Shown here piece by piece: positions 56,225-64,000 of a stretch of 64,000 nt of DNA (position 1 is its first letter; each line of letters opens with the position of its first letter). The stretch spans positions 3,483,130 through 3,547,129 of the forward strand of contig NZ_JQMX01000001.1 in assembly GCF_000744945.1 (NCBI RefSeq), read 5' to 3'. The notes under the pieces were generated by a model. That model saw only the letters and a program-made list of their open reading frames with translations. It was not told the DNA's origin and did no database searches. A program made the translations under genes and the position numbers. This DNA comes from Carnobacterium maltaromaticum DSM 20342. Its GTDB lineage: Bacteria; Bacillota; Bacilli; Lactobacillales; Carnobacteriaceae.

Positions 56225-56345
56225 CCTGAGTAGTACAGTTTTGATTATCTGTGCTATGCTGGACTAGATAGCGTTTAGGTAGAATCTAAGGGTGCTATAA
56301 ATGCAAAGCAGAACGAGAATAGGCACATTCCGATAAACTTTTAAA
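56225..56345 (+). other. Intergenic stretch with small hairpins
   Basis: GTACAG-TTTTGATTAT-CTGTGC and TAGCGTTTAG-GTAGAAT-CTAAGGGTGCTA can each pair. No open frame. It lies between a terminator and the prfC promoter, so could be an unrecognised small RNA. Confidence 0.35.
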
Positions 56346-56367
56346 ATAAGATTTAAAAAGACCTCTC

Positions 56368-56384
56368 AAAATGCTATAATAATT
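56368..56384 (+). promoter_or_regulatory. Probable prfC promoter -10
   Basis: TATAAT in GCTATAATAATTTAG, 130 bases before the prfC start; the leader between is otherwise featureless. Confidence 0.45.
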
Positions 56385-56508
56385 TAGATAATGATTTTTT
56401 TTAGTTGAGTTAAAACTAAAAACGAGGAAATTAGGTGGAGCTGTGTAGTTTACATGCCATTAATATAAATAATGAACTTAAAATTTAACCGAATGAGGAC
56501 TGATACGA

Positions 56509-58086
56509 ATGAAACAAACATTAAAAGAAGAAGTTGCTTCACGTAAGACGTTTGCAATTATTTCCCATCCAGATGCTGGGAAAACGACGATTACTGAGCA
56601 ATTATTATTATTTGGTGGAGCAATTCGCCAAGCCGGAACAGTAAAAGGAAAAAAAAGTGGCAAATTTGCTAAATCGGATTGGATGGAAATTGAAAAACAA
56701 CGTGGAATTTCTGTTACTAGTTCTGTGATGCAATTTGATTACCAAGGTAAGCGTGTAAATATTCTAGATACCCCAGGGCATGAGGATTTTTCTGAGGATA
56801 CGTATCGAACTTTGATGGCTGTTGATAGTGCGGTCATGGTTATCGATAGTGCTAAAGGAATCGAGCCACAAACAAAGAAATTATTTAAGGTTTGTCGTAT
56901 GCGTGGTATTCCCATTTTTACCTTTATTAATAAGTTAGATCGAGATGGTAAAGAACCGATTGATTTATTAGCTGAATTGGAAGAAGTCTTAGAAATTGAT
57001 TCTTACCCAATGAACTGGCCAATTGGTATGGGAAAAGGCTTAATGGGACTTTATGATAACTACAATAAGCGTATTGAAATTCACCGTCCTGAACAACTTG
57101 GTGGCGAACGTTTTATTGAGTTAAATGCGGAAGGCCAAATTGAGGGAGATCACCCAATTAAAATTTCAAATGTCTATGATCAGGCTTTAGAAGACATTGA
57201 GCTTCTTAATGAAGCCGGCAATGAATTTTCAGAAGAACGAATTGCGAATGGCGAATTGACACCTGTCTTTTTTGGATCAGCTTTAACAAATTTTGGTGTA
57301 CAAACCTTTTTAGACACCTATTTAAAATTTGCTCCAAGTCCAACTGCTCATAAAACAGACGATGGAGAAAAAATTAGTCCTTACACTGAAGAGTTTTCTG
57401 GATTTGTCTTTAAGATTCAAGCGAATATGGATCCGGCTCACCGTGATCGGATTGCTTTTCTAAGAATCTGTTCAGGCGAATTTGAGCGTGGTATGGATGT
57501 TACTTTGTCGCGTACAGCCCGCAAAATGAAATTGTCGAATTCTACTCAATTTATGGCAGAAAGTCGTGAAACAGTTCAACATGCAGTTGCTGGAGATATT
57601 ATTGGGCTATATGATACAGGAAACTTCCAAATTGGAGACACTCTTTTCAGTGGAAAAATGAATGTATCCTATGAGAAATTGCCACAATTTACTCCAGAAA
57701 TGTTTATGAAAGTTAGCGCGAAAAATGTCATGAAGCAAAAGTCTTTCCATAAAGGTATGAACCAACTTGTTCAAGAGGGTGCTATCCAATTGTATAAGAC
57801 ATACCACACAGAGGATTATATCTTAGGTGCAGTCGGACAACTTCAATTTGAAGTCTTCCAACACCGAATGTTAGGGGAATACAATGCTGAAGTTATTATG
57901 ACGCCGATGGGTTCTAAAATTGCTCGTTGGATTAGACCAGAAGATTTAGATGAGAATATGTCATCTAGTCGTAATTTACTTGTAAGAGATCGTTATGATC
58001 AGCCTCTGTTCTTATTTGAAAATCAATTTGCAATGCGTTGGTTCCATGATAAGTACCCAGATATTGAATTGACAGCTTTACTATAA
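56509..58086 (+). CDS. prfC: Peptide chain release factor 3
   Basis: A 525-residue GTPase that recycles RF1/RF2 from the ribosome. G1 [14 protein letters not shown]2 RGISVTSS, G3 [11 protein letters not shown] and G4 FINKLDRDG are all present, and the C-terminal end [11 protein letters not shown] is characteristic. Normal length. Monocistronic, with a strong terminator. Confidence 0.97.
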   Translation: MKQTLKEEVASRKTFAIISHPDAGKTTITEQLLLFGGAIRQAGTVKGKKSGKFAKSDWMEIEKQRGISVTSSVMQFDYQGKRVNILDTPGHEDFSEDTYRTLMAVDSAVMVIDSAKGIEPQTKKLFKVCRMRGIPIFTFINKLDRDGKEPIDLLAELEEVLEIDSYPMNWPIGMGKGLMGLYDNYNKRIEIHRPEQLGGERFIELNAEGQIEGDHPIKISNVYDQALEDIELLNEAGNEFSEERIANGELTPVFFGSALTNFGVQTFLDTYLKFAPSPTAHKTDDGEKISPYTEEFSGFVFKIQANMDPAHRDRIAFLRICSGEFERGMDVTLSRTARKMKLSNSTQFMAESRETVQHAVAGDIIGLYDTGNFQIGDTLFSGKMNVSYEKLPQFTPEMFMKVSAKNVMKQKSFHKGMNQLVQEGAIQLYKTYHTEDYILGAVGQLQFEVFQHRMLGEYNAEVIMTPMGSKIARWIRPEDLDENMSSSRNLLVRDRYDQPLFLFENQFAMRWFHDKYPDIELTALL

Positions 58087-58097
58087 AATAAAAAAAT

Positions 58098-58143
58098 AAA
58101 AGTTCCTTTTTATCGATTTTTGATAAAAAGGAACTTTTTTTAT
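58098..58143 (+). terminator. Terminator after prfC
   Basis: AAAAGTTCCTTTTTATC pairs with GATAAAAAGGAACTTTT, followed by T residues. Confidence 0.92.
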
Positions 58144-58237
58144 TTTAAGAAAAGAATATATAATTAACAGAAACTGAAAGTAGTTGTTCTTAAATATATA
58201 CCTTGTTTTATTCAACAGTAAGCATTACAAATATAAA

Positions 58238-58621
58238 ACGAATCAAATATTAACGACATAACCATTTTTCAATATATTTATATAAATGTTGATGTTCCGA
58301 ATCAAAATGAAGATAGGTCATTTATTAGTGCGATTATGCAAATTAGAAGATACTTATATGGGAATTTAAACGAAAAAAATATTACGTAATTATGTTTCGG
58401 GATCATATAAACGATTAAATTTTAAAGGGATAATGAGCTTTTATCCTTTATATTCGCTAAAGGCAAAGGATTTGGTAAAATTTACGAAGGATACAAGAAT
58501 TGGAAAATCTAATTTGGAAGTACCTAGTTTTTTGCGAATTTATCGAGCAATAGAAGAGAAAGTTGTTACATCTGGAATAGAGGCAAATATGCATCCTAAA
58601 ACAAATTACTATAATTATTAA
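58238..58621 (+). pseudogene. Frameshifted remnant of an unknown protein
   Basis: Two adjacent frames look coding. The first gives NVDVPNQNEDRSFISA and MQIRRYLYGNLNEKN before a stop; the second continues from ILRNYVSGSYKRLNFKG and then SFYPLYSLKAKDLVKFT to a TAA. They join across a run of seven A residues at about 58370, as if a base was lost or gained. No ribosome site precedes a good start. No family is recognised; it is not similar to neighbours. Confidence 0.4.
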
Positions 58622-58667
58622 TGTTTACATTAAAAATATGCTGAGATAATTTTTTTGAATAAGTAAT

Positions 58668-58717
58668 AAAAAAATACCGTGACTTGCTTTTATTTACAGG
58701 CAAGTCACGGCATTTTA
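58668..58717. terminator. Bidirectional terminator
   Basis: ATACCGTGACTTGC and GCAAGTCACGGCAT pair, with A and T runs outside. Confidence 0.85.
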
Positions 58718-58836
58718 TATTTAAAATAAATAGAATCAGAGCAAATGGAAAAAGCCTTTACGAATAGCTAGAAAATAGAGTTATGTTTAACTATTTGTAA
58801 ATAATTTTTTCATTTGATCAGAAGCGCATGAGAAAA

Positions 58837-59118
58837 TCAATCCGTTAGATTAACAGATATTTCAACTAAATTAGGCGCTTTCAAAATATCAACTTGATCA
58901 GGAGTCGTTTTCAAGACTTCAGTAATTGCATAGTTGATTTCATTATTTTTAATGTTTCGTAGCTTATTTGTTAGAACAACATCTTTGTGTGTAGCGGCGC
59001 CAGAAAATATGACTGTGGTTTGTCCTAAAGAATAGACTTTGATAAAAACAGCATCTGTATTGCCTAGCTGCTCAGCGACTAAAGATGAGTGGCTATTGGT
59101 TACATCAATTAATTTCAT
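58837..59118 (-). CDS. DUF1827-family protein
   Basis: A 93-residue protein of a Lactobacillales-specific family: MKLIDVTNSHSSLVAEQL, FIKVYSLGQTTVIF and LRNIKNNEINYAI. Function unknown; no signal or membrane part. Start ATG follows AAGAGGTGATGAC. Confidence 0.85.
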   Translation of the reverse strand: MKLIDVTNSHSSLVAEQLGNTDAVFIKVYSLGQTTVIFSGAATHKDVVLTNKLRNIKNNEINYAITEVLKTTPDQVDILKAPNLVEISVNLTD

Positions 59119-59355
59119 TTGTCATCACCTCTTCTAAATAAATATAGTACGTTTTTACATAAGTTTATTATATAATGAAAGTCAGACTTTATCAAAGAAT
59201 ATATCCTATTAAAATAAGATTGGCTGATTCTTTTCTAATTTCGTAAATATGATATGATAGGTTTCAAGGATTAATTTTTTTAGTAAAATTTGCCTTGCTA
59301 AATATAGCATGCTGAAAATTTAAAGTTAGAATACATGAAACAGAGGGATTAAAAC

Positions 59356-60729
59356 ATGCAGAAACTCAAAAAAATAATGCGTCAATTAGTGGGGCGCTTT
59401 TCTTCAATTCAAATGATTGTCATTTTTTATTTTATAGCTGTCGTGGTTGCGGCTATTTTGCTCTCGCTACCTATTTTTAGAATACCTGGCCAAGAACTTT
59501 CCTTTCTAGATTTGATGTTTACTGCAGTCAGCACAGTTAGTGTGACAGGTTTAACGACGATTGATTTAGGTTCAACCTATAATCGAGCAGGAGTCGGATT
59601 ATTAATGGTCCTATTTCAGTTAGGTAGTTTAGGGATTATGATGATTTCAACATCTTTTTTTATTCTTTCAAAACGAAAAATCTCTTTAAAACAGCGGCAA
59701 TTAATTATGGTGGATATGAATCAGCCTAATTTAAGTGGAATTGTTCGGCTAATTAGAAATGCTTTAGCTATTATTATTTGGTTTCAACTCATTGGTGGTT
59801 TGATTTTGAGTGTGTACTTTTATTACAATTACTATACTATTCATGATGCCTTATTTTATGGATTTTACACAGCTGTTTCCGCAGTAACTAATTCAGGGGC
59901 GGATATTACGGGTACCTCATTGATAGACTTTTCGCAAGATTATTTTATTCAAACGATTGTGATGTTTCTAATTGTAGTTGGTGGAATCGGTTTTCCCGTT
60001 TTGATTGAATTAAAGGCTTTTTTTAACTACAAGAAAAAGAAACACGATTTGCCTTTTCGTTTTTCTTTATTTGCTAAACTTTCTATGTGGGCGTTCTTAA
60101 TTTTATTTGTTGTTGGTAGCGTCTTAATTTGGTTACTAGAATTTGATGACTTTTTTAAAGGAATGAATTTTACTGAAAGTGCGTTTTACTCCATGTTTTT
60201 CTCTGTTAGTACGCGTAATGCTGGCCTATTAACGACTCCTTTGGGTAATTTTAGTGATGGGACATTGTTACTTTTTGCAGCACTGATGTTTGTGGGAGCT
60301 AGTCCTAGTTCAGTCGGAGGGGGGATTCGAACGACTACTTTGGCTATTGTGGTTTTATATCTCTTTTCTTTTATTCGTAGTCGAGAAAATATTAATATAT
60401 TCGGACGACGTATTCATAATGACGATGTAAAAAAATCAATTGTAGTTCTAAATCTTTCAATTGCGTTATGTTTTTTTAGTGTCTTAGTTTTAAGCGTCAC
60501 AGAAAAACATAGTTTAGTTTCGTTAGTTGTTGAAGTTGCATCTGCTTTTGGAACGACAGGATTATCAATGGGTATTACACCAAGTTTATCTATTTTCGGA
60601 AAAATAATGATCATGATTTTAATGTTTATTGGTCGTGTTGGTATGCTCTATATGTTAATGTTACTTGTTCCGAAAGAAAAAAGAGATGCAAATTATTTGT
60701 ATCCAACAGAAAAAATTATTATCGGTTAG
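59356..60729 (+). CDS. ktrB: Potassium uptake membrane subunit (TrkH/KtrB family)
   Basis: A 457-residue membrane protein with four M1-P-M2 repeats, whose selectivity loops are TVSVTGLTT, VTNSGADIT, VSTRNAGLLTT and AFGTTGLS. Each has the conserved glycine that binds K+. KtrB length and lack of extra TrkH helices suggest KtrB, partnered by a KtrA RCK subunit not found nearby. Strong terminator follows. Confidence 0.93.
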   Translation: MQKLKKIMRQLVGRFSSIQMIVIFYFIAVVVAAILLSLPIFRIPGQELSFLDLMFTAVSTVSVTGLTTIDLGSTYNRAGVGLLMVLFQLGSLGIMMISTSFFILSKRKISLKQRQLIMVDMNQPNLSGIVRLIRNALAIIIWFQLIGGLILSVYFYYNYYTIHDALFYGFYTAVSAVTNSGADITGTSLIDFSQDYFIQTIVMFLIVVGGIGFPVLIELKAFFNYKKKKHDLPFRFSLFAKLSMWAFLILFVVGSVLIWLLEFDDFFKGMNFTESAFYSMFFSVSTRNAGLLTTPLGNFSDGTLLLFAALMFVGASPSSVGGGIRTTTLAIVVLYLFSFIRSRENINIFGRRIHNDDVKKSIVVLNLSIALCFFSVLVLSVTEKHSLVSLVVEVASAFGTTGLSMGITPSLSIFGKIMIMILMFIGRVGMLYMLMLLVPKEKRDANYLYPTEKIIIG

Positions 60730-60737
60730 CCAGATAG

Positions 60738-60777
60738 AAAAAGGGTCAGGACAATTTTTGTCCTGACCCTTTTTCAG
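60738..60777. terminator. Bidirectional terminator between ktrB and clpE
   Basis: AAAAAGGGTCAGGAC pairs with GTCCTGACCCTTTTT around AATTTTT. Confidence 0.92.
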
Positions 60778-60778
60778 C

Positions 60779-63025
60779 TTATTCGTCTTCTTTTTTAGTT
60801 AGAACAACTTCTTCAGAAACAACAGGTTCGTTGCTTTTCTCAGTTACGATTAAATCACCATTTGCATCTGTTGTTGCAGCTAATTCTTTAATCTCAGGAT
60901 GATCAAGATAGAAATCAGCAATCTTATCTTCAATTTGTTCTTGAATCACACGACGTAATGGACGTGCCCCCATCTTAGGATCATAGCCCAATTCGACTAG
61001 TTTTTCTTTGGCTGCTTCATCAACGACAATTGAAATTCCTTGATCCACAAGCATATGATTAACATCAAGTAGTAACAAATCGACAATTTTAATCAAATGT
61101 GTTTTGTCTAGTTGATTAAATTCAACGATTGCATCAAAGCGATTGATGAATTCTGGTTTAAAGTAGTTAGTAAGTTGATCTAAAACAGAATTTTGTGTGG
61201 CATTATTGGTTGCACCAAATCCAACACTGGCTTCAACGTTACCTGTTCCAGCATTACTAGTCATAATAATGATGGTGTCTTTAAAGCTGACTGTTCTTCC
61301 TTGTGCATCTGTTAAACGTCCATCGTCTAAAATTTGAAGGAACATGTGCATGACATCAGGATGCGCTTTTTCAATTTCATCTAGTAAAACGATACTATAT
61401 GGATTGCGGCGCACTTTTTCTGTTAACTGACCAGCTTCATCATAGCCTACATAACCTGGTGGTGAACCGATAAGTTTAGCGACACTGTGTTTTTCCATAT
61501 ACTCACTCATATCAAAACGAATGATGGAATCAGCAGTCCCAAATAGTTCAACAGCTAATTGCTTAGCCAATTCAGTTTTCCCAACTCCGGTAGGTCCTAC
61601 AAATAGGAAAGATCCAATTGGGCGATTTTTCTTATTGAGACCGATTCGGCTACGACGAATGGCTTTGGAAACTTTTTCCACCGCTTCGTTTTGACCAATA
61701 ACATGTTGTTGTAAATCTTCAGCTAAATTGCGCAACTGAGCTTGCTCTTTTTCTTTAATATCCCCGACTGGAATATTTGTTTTCATTTCGATAATTTGTT
61801 CCATATCTTTTTCAGTAACAATCGGTTTTTCAGTATCCGGTTGTTGTTGATCACGCATTGCAGCTAATTTAGCAGCTTGATCACGATAATAAGCGGCTTT
61901 TTCATAGTCTTCTTGTTGTAAGGCAGCTTGTTTTTGAGATGCTGCATCAGCAATTTTGTCTTCAATGATTTTTGGATCGACTGTTTGAATAGTCAAATTT
62001 TTCTTAGAACCAGCTTCATCAAGTAAATCGATGGCTTTATCAGGCAAGAAACGATCTTGAATGTAACGACTTGATAATGTTACTGCACTTTCAATCGCTG
62101 CATCTGTATACCCAACTTGATGGTAATCTTCATATTTCTTTTGAATTCCTTTTAGAATCGTAATCGTTTCTTCGGCGGTTGGTTCATCCACTCGAACAGG
62201 TTGCATACGTCTTTCTAGTGCTGCATCTTTTTCAATGGTCCGGTACTCTTTTAGAGTTGTTGCTCCTACCATTTGAAGTTCACCTCGAGCTAATGCTGGT
62301 TTTAACATATTGCCTGCATCCATACTACCTTCAGCGCTACCAGCGCCAACAATTTCATGAACTTCGTCAATAAATAAAATAATTTGTGGATTTTTCTTTA
62401 ATTCATCCATCAGCTGTTGCATCCGTTCTTCAAATTGACCACGAATTCCTGTTCCTTGGACTAAACTAGCCACATCTAAACGTATAACCTCTTTATCCAT
62501 CAGTTTTTGAGGAACATCGCCTTCAATGATTTTTTGAGCAAGACCTTCAACCACAGCTGTTTTACCAACACCGGGTTCTCCGATTAAAACAGGATTATTT
62601 TTAGTACGGCGATTTAAGATTTCAATCACACGTTTAATTTCATTATCTCGTCCAATAACTGGATCAATAGCTCCGTTTTTTGCCATATCCGTTAAATTTG
62701 TACCGTATTCGGCTAATAATCCACCTTGACGACCATTAGGGCGTTTTCCGCCTCCGCCTGATTGAGTTGGAGGAATCATTTGTGGATTAGGTTGACCTTG
62801 TGGCGATTGGCCAGCTTGGAAAGCTTTAAATAATTCGTCTAAGCCACCTAGACCAAAAGGATCAGGAGTATTATTTGAGCGATTCATTTTTAAGTCACCT
62901 CGTTCTTTAGCTGCTTTTAATTCTTGATAGCAATTTTGACATAAATCTATCTGGCCTCTTTGGCCGTTCATACTTGTATATAAATGAATTGTGGCATCGT
63001 GTTGATTACAGTTTTGACATAACAT
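60779..63025 (-). CDS. clpE: Clp protease ATP-binding subunit ClpE
   Basis: A 748-residue HSP100 unfoldase. The N-terminal zinc finger is C3-x2-C6 ... C29-x2-C32, the mark of ClpE. Two AAA+ modules follow with Walker [11 protein letters not shown] and [10 protein letters not shown]; between them is a UVR-like coiled coil ([17 protein letters not shown]). The C-terminal D2 domain has the ClpP loop region. It refolds or degrades damaged proteins with ClpP and helps control CtsR. Its promoter carries two CtsR operators. Confidence 0.97.
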   Translation of the reverse strand: MLCQNCNQHDATIHLYTSMNGQRGQIDLCQNCYQELKAAKERGDLKMNRSNNTPDPFGLGGLDELFKAFQAGQSPQGQPNPQMIPPTQSGGGGKRPNGRQGGLLAEYGTNLTDMAKNGAIDPVIGRDNEIKRVIEILNRRTKNNPVLIGEPGVGKTAVVEGLAQKIIEGDVPQKLMDKEVIRLDVASLVQGTGIRGQFEERMQQLMDELKKNPQIILFIDEVHEIVGAGSAEGSMDAGNMLKPALARGELQMVGATTLKEYRTIEKDAALERRMQPVRVDEPTAEETITILKGIQKKYEDYHQVGYTDAAIESAVTLSSRYIQDRFLPDKAIDLLDEAGSKKNLTIQTVDPKIIEDKIADAASQKQAALQQEDYEKAAYYRDQAAKLAAMRDQQQPDTEKPIVTEKDMEQIIEMKTNIPVGDIKEKEQAQLRNLAEDLQQHVIGQNEAVEKVSKAIRRSRIGLNKKNRPIGSFLFVGPTGVGKTELAKQLAVELFGTADSIIRFDMSEYMEKHSVAKLIGSPPGYVGYDEAGQLTEKVRRNPYSIVLLDEIEKAHPDVMHMFLQILDDGRLTDAQGRTVSFKDTIIIMTSNAGTGNVEASVGFGATNNATQNSVLDQLTNYFKPEFINRFDAIVEFNQLDKTHLIKIVDLLLLDVNHMLVDQGISIVVDEAAKEKLVELGYDPKMGARPLRRVIQEQIEDKIADFYLDHPEIKELAATTDANGDLIVTEKSNEPVVSEEVVLTKKEDE

Positions 63026-63083
63026 AAAAAGTCACAACCTTTCAGTAGTTTAATTAACCATGTAATGAAAGTCAGTTTTTTTT

Positions 63084-63100
63084 GTTGACCAATACTGACC
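63084..63100 (-). promoter_or_regulatory. CtsR operator 1 of clpE
   Basis: On the minus strand GGTCAGT-ATT-GGTCAAC, the heptad tandem repeat of CtsR sites (A/GGTCAAA-NAN-A/GGTCAAA). It lies between the -10 and the clpE start, over the transcription start zone. Confidence 0.88.
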
Positions 63101-63112
63101 TTACTGATTAAT

Positions 63113-63141
63113 ATTATACACTGACCTTTACTGACTTTCAA
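63113..63141 (-). promoter_or_regulatory. clpE promoter
   Basis: TTGAAA at 63141-63136 and TATAAT at 63118-63113 with a 17-base spacer, on the minus strand. An ideal sigma-A promoter, overlapped by CtsR operator 2. Confidence 0.88.
63120..63136 (-). promoter_or_regulatory. CtsR operator 2 of clpE
   Basis: Second heptad pair AGTCAGT-AAA-GGTCAGT on the minus strand, within the -35 to -10 spacer. A further single heptad AGTCAGT/ACTGACT is at 63069-63075. Confidence 0.82.
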
Positions 63142-63218
63142 GTTCTTTGCTTAACTCTTTTACTTTTTCATTAAAATCTACTACACTAGAGATAACAAAA
63201 TTAGGAAGTGGGCAAAAG

Positions 63219-64000
63219 ATGAAAGAAAAGTTGGTAACTATTTTATTTAGTTTATTTATATTTTGGACTAGTATTGGACTGCTTTTTCAATTATTTTCAT
63301 CAGACAATAGAACCTATTTCATTTTATATATCATAGGAATAATCATAATAGGAGGACTTTGTGTCAGTGGTTTCTTATTACTTGTGTACCCAACTTGGCT
63401 AGCTTTATTCATTATAAGTATTGTGATAGGAATTAATTTCGTGATTGAACGTTTCAGTCTTTTTAATTCACGAGTAGGCTTATTAGAAAGTTCTGCAGTA
63501 CATGCAGATTCATTTTTCATAAGAGAAGCAACAATCTATTTACTTCCTTTTAATTTAGCTATTTTTTGGCTAATAAATATAGTTAGCTGTCATCTTTTAT
63601 GGAAGCAAATTACGCGTTATATCCGCGGTTTGAAAAGTCAAGGTGTCATATATGTTGTGGGTGCAACTATGGCATCCATGAGTATTCATCGTTTATTAAC
63701 CCCAAGTTTACTAAATCTTAAACGGTATAGTTGGTTCCAAGGAGAGTCTTTTATTTACGGAGAAGGGTCTTATCGTTTTTATTTCAACTGGCTACTTATT
63801 GTTGGGCTACTGCATTTATTTATTTGGTCCGTCCTTGTCCTTTCAGAAAATTGGAAACAAACAATTAGTGCTGAATATAGTTATCAAACGCTTAGTGTTT
63901 ATAGCCTCATTGTATTTTGTACAATGATTGTTGGGTTTTATACATTAAATTGGTTGACAGTATTCCTCTATATCCTTTTTAATGGTTTCACCTATTTTCT
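63219..64000 (+). CDS. Hypothetical multi-spanning membrane protein (partial)
   Basis: An ATG with AGGAAGTGGG ribosome site opens a frame of 260 codons still open at the window edge. It begins MKEKLVTILFSLFIFWTSIG and has at least seven hydrophobic segments, including FILYIIGIIIIGG and WLLIVGLLHLFIW; one polar loop has RGLKSQG. No family motif is recognised. It is divergent from clpE, its start lying about 80 bases from the clpE promoter, so CtsR might influence it. Confidence 0.7.
   Translation, partial: MKEKLVTILFSLFIFWTSIGLLFQLFSSDNRTYFILYIIGIIIIGGLCVSGFLLLVYPTWLALFIISIVIGINFVIERFSLFNSRVGLLESSAVHADSFFIREATIYLLPFNLAIFWLINIVSCHLLWKQITRYIRGLKSQGVIYVVGATMASMSIHRLLTPSLLNLKRYSWFQGESFIYGEGSYRFYFNWLLIVGLLHLFIWSVLVLSENWKQTISAEYSYQTLSVYSLIVFCTMIVGFYTLNWLTVFLYILFNGFTYF

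Overview
The window is low-GC, densely packed DNA from a Gram-positive member of the Lactobacillales. The Spx/MecA/SpxH set, CtsR operators at clpE, HelD, FabI, many AAGGAGG ribosome sites and a WxL surface-protein cluster all fit. The mix of genes looks most like Carnobacterium or a close relative of Enterococcus; this is inference, since no rRNA or other marker was available to compare.

Layout. 1-8.9 kb: end of a probable cupin protein, a PlcR/Rgg-like regulator, AAC(3)-family acetyltransferase, 6-phospho-beta-glucosidase, an orphan Imm-5-like immunity protein, DUF1801, ArsR, a small membrane protein behind a folded leader, fabI and a UPF0104 flippase-like protein. 9.5-22.8 kb: a cell-surface (csc/WxL) locus with an Mga-like regulator, a 1194-residue WxL protein, an LPxTG protein fused in frame to a WxL protein, four more WxL proteins, a pectate-lyase-like adhesin and the DUF916/DUF3324 membrane-anchored WxL-binding protein. 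23-34 kb: helD, a DUF308 protein with a papain-like tail, a glycolipid glucosyltransferase, SEC-C, DegV, DUF1836, a MerR-metallo-beta-lactamase pair and a Na+/H+ antiporter. 34.5-47.6 kb: yidD, thioredoxin-like, ACT/UPF0210 pair, then the conserved Firmicutes block spx-mecA-coiA-pepF-spxH-CYTH-relQ-nadK-rluA type-mgtE. 48-64 kb: ComEC-like hydrolase with DUF3006, GNAT, M42 peptidase, AI-2E family permease, nox, secreted nuclease, CorC/HlyC protein, prfC, DUF1827, ktrB/trkH, clpE and a membrane protein running off the end.

How genes work together. The surface locus reads as one programme: the Mga-like protein probably controls WxL proteins that bind peptidoglycan and are held by the DUF916/DUF3324 protein. 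The 37-43 kb block puts the stress regulator Spx, the ClpC adaptor MecA and the ClpX adaptor SpxH side by side, while clpE near the right end has two CtsR operators around its promoter. coiA carries an exact ComX-type competence box.

The most striking unexplained feature is a family of about 118-122 bp imperfect palindromes, at least twelve copies plus fragments. At all seven loci they lie in the same orientation relative to the downstream gene, ending 14 to 23 bases before its start codon, in a T-rich tail just ahead of the ribosome site. The tip stem changes sequence between copies while staying paired, so they look like a mobile or duplicated family of RNA leader hairpins. No CRISPR array, rRNA, tRNA, transposase or prophage was seen.
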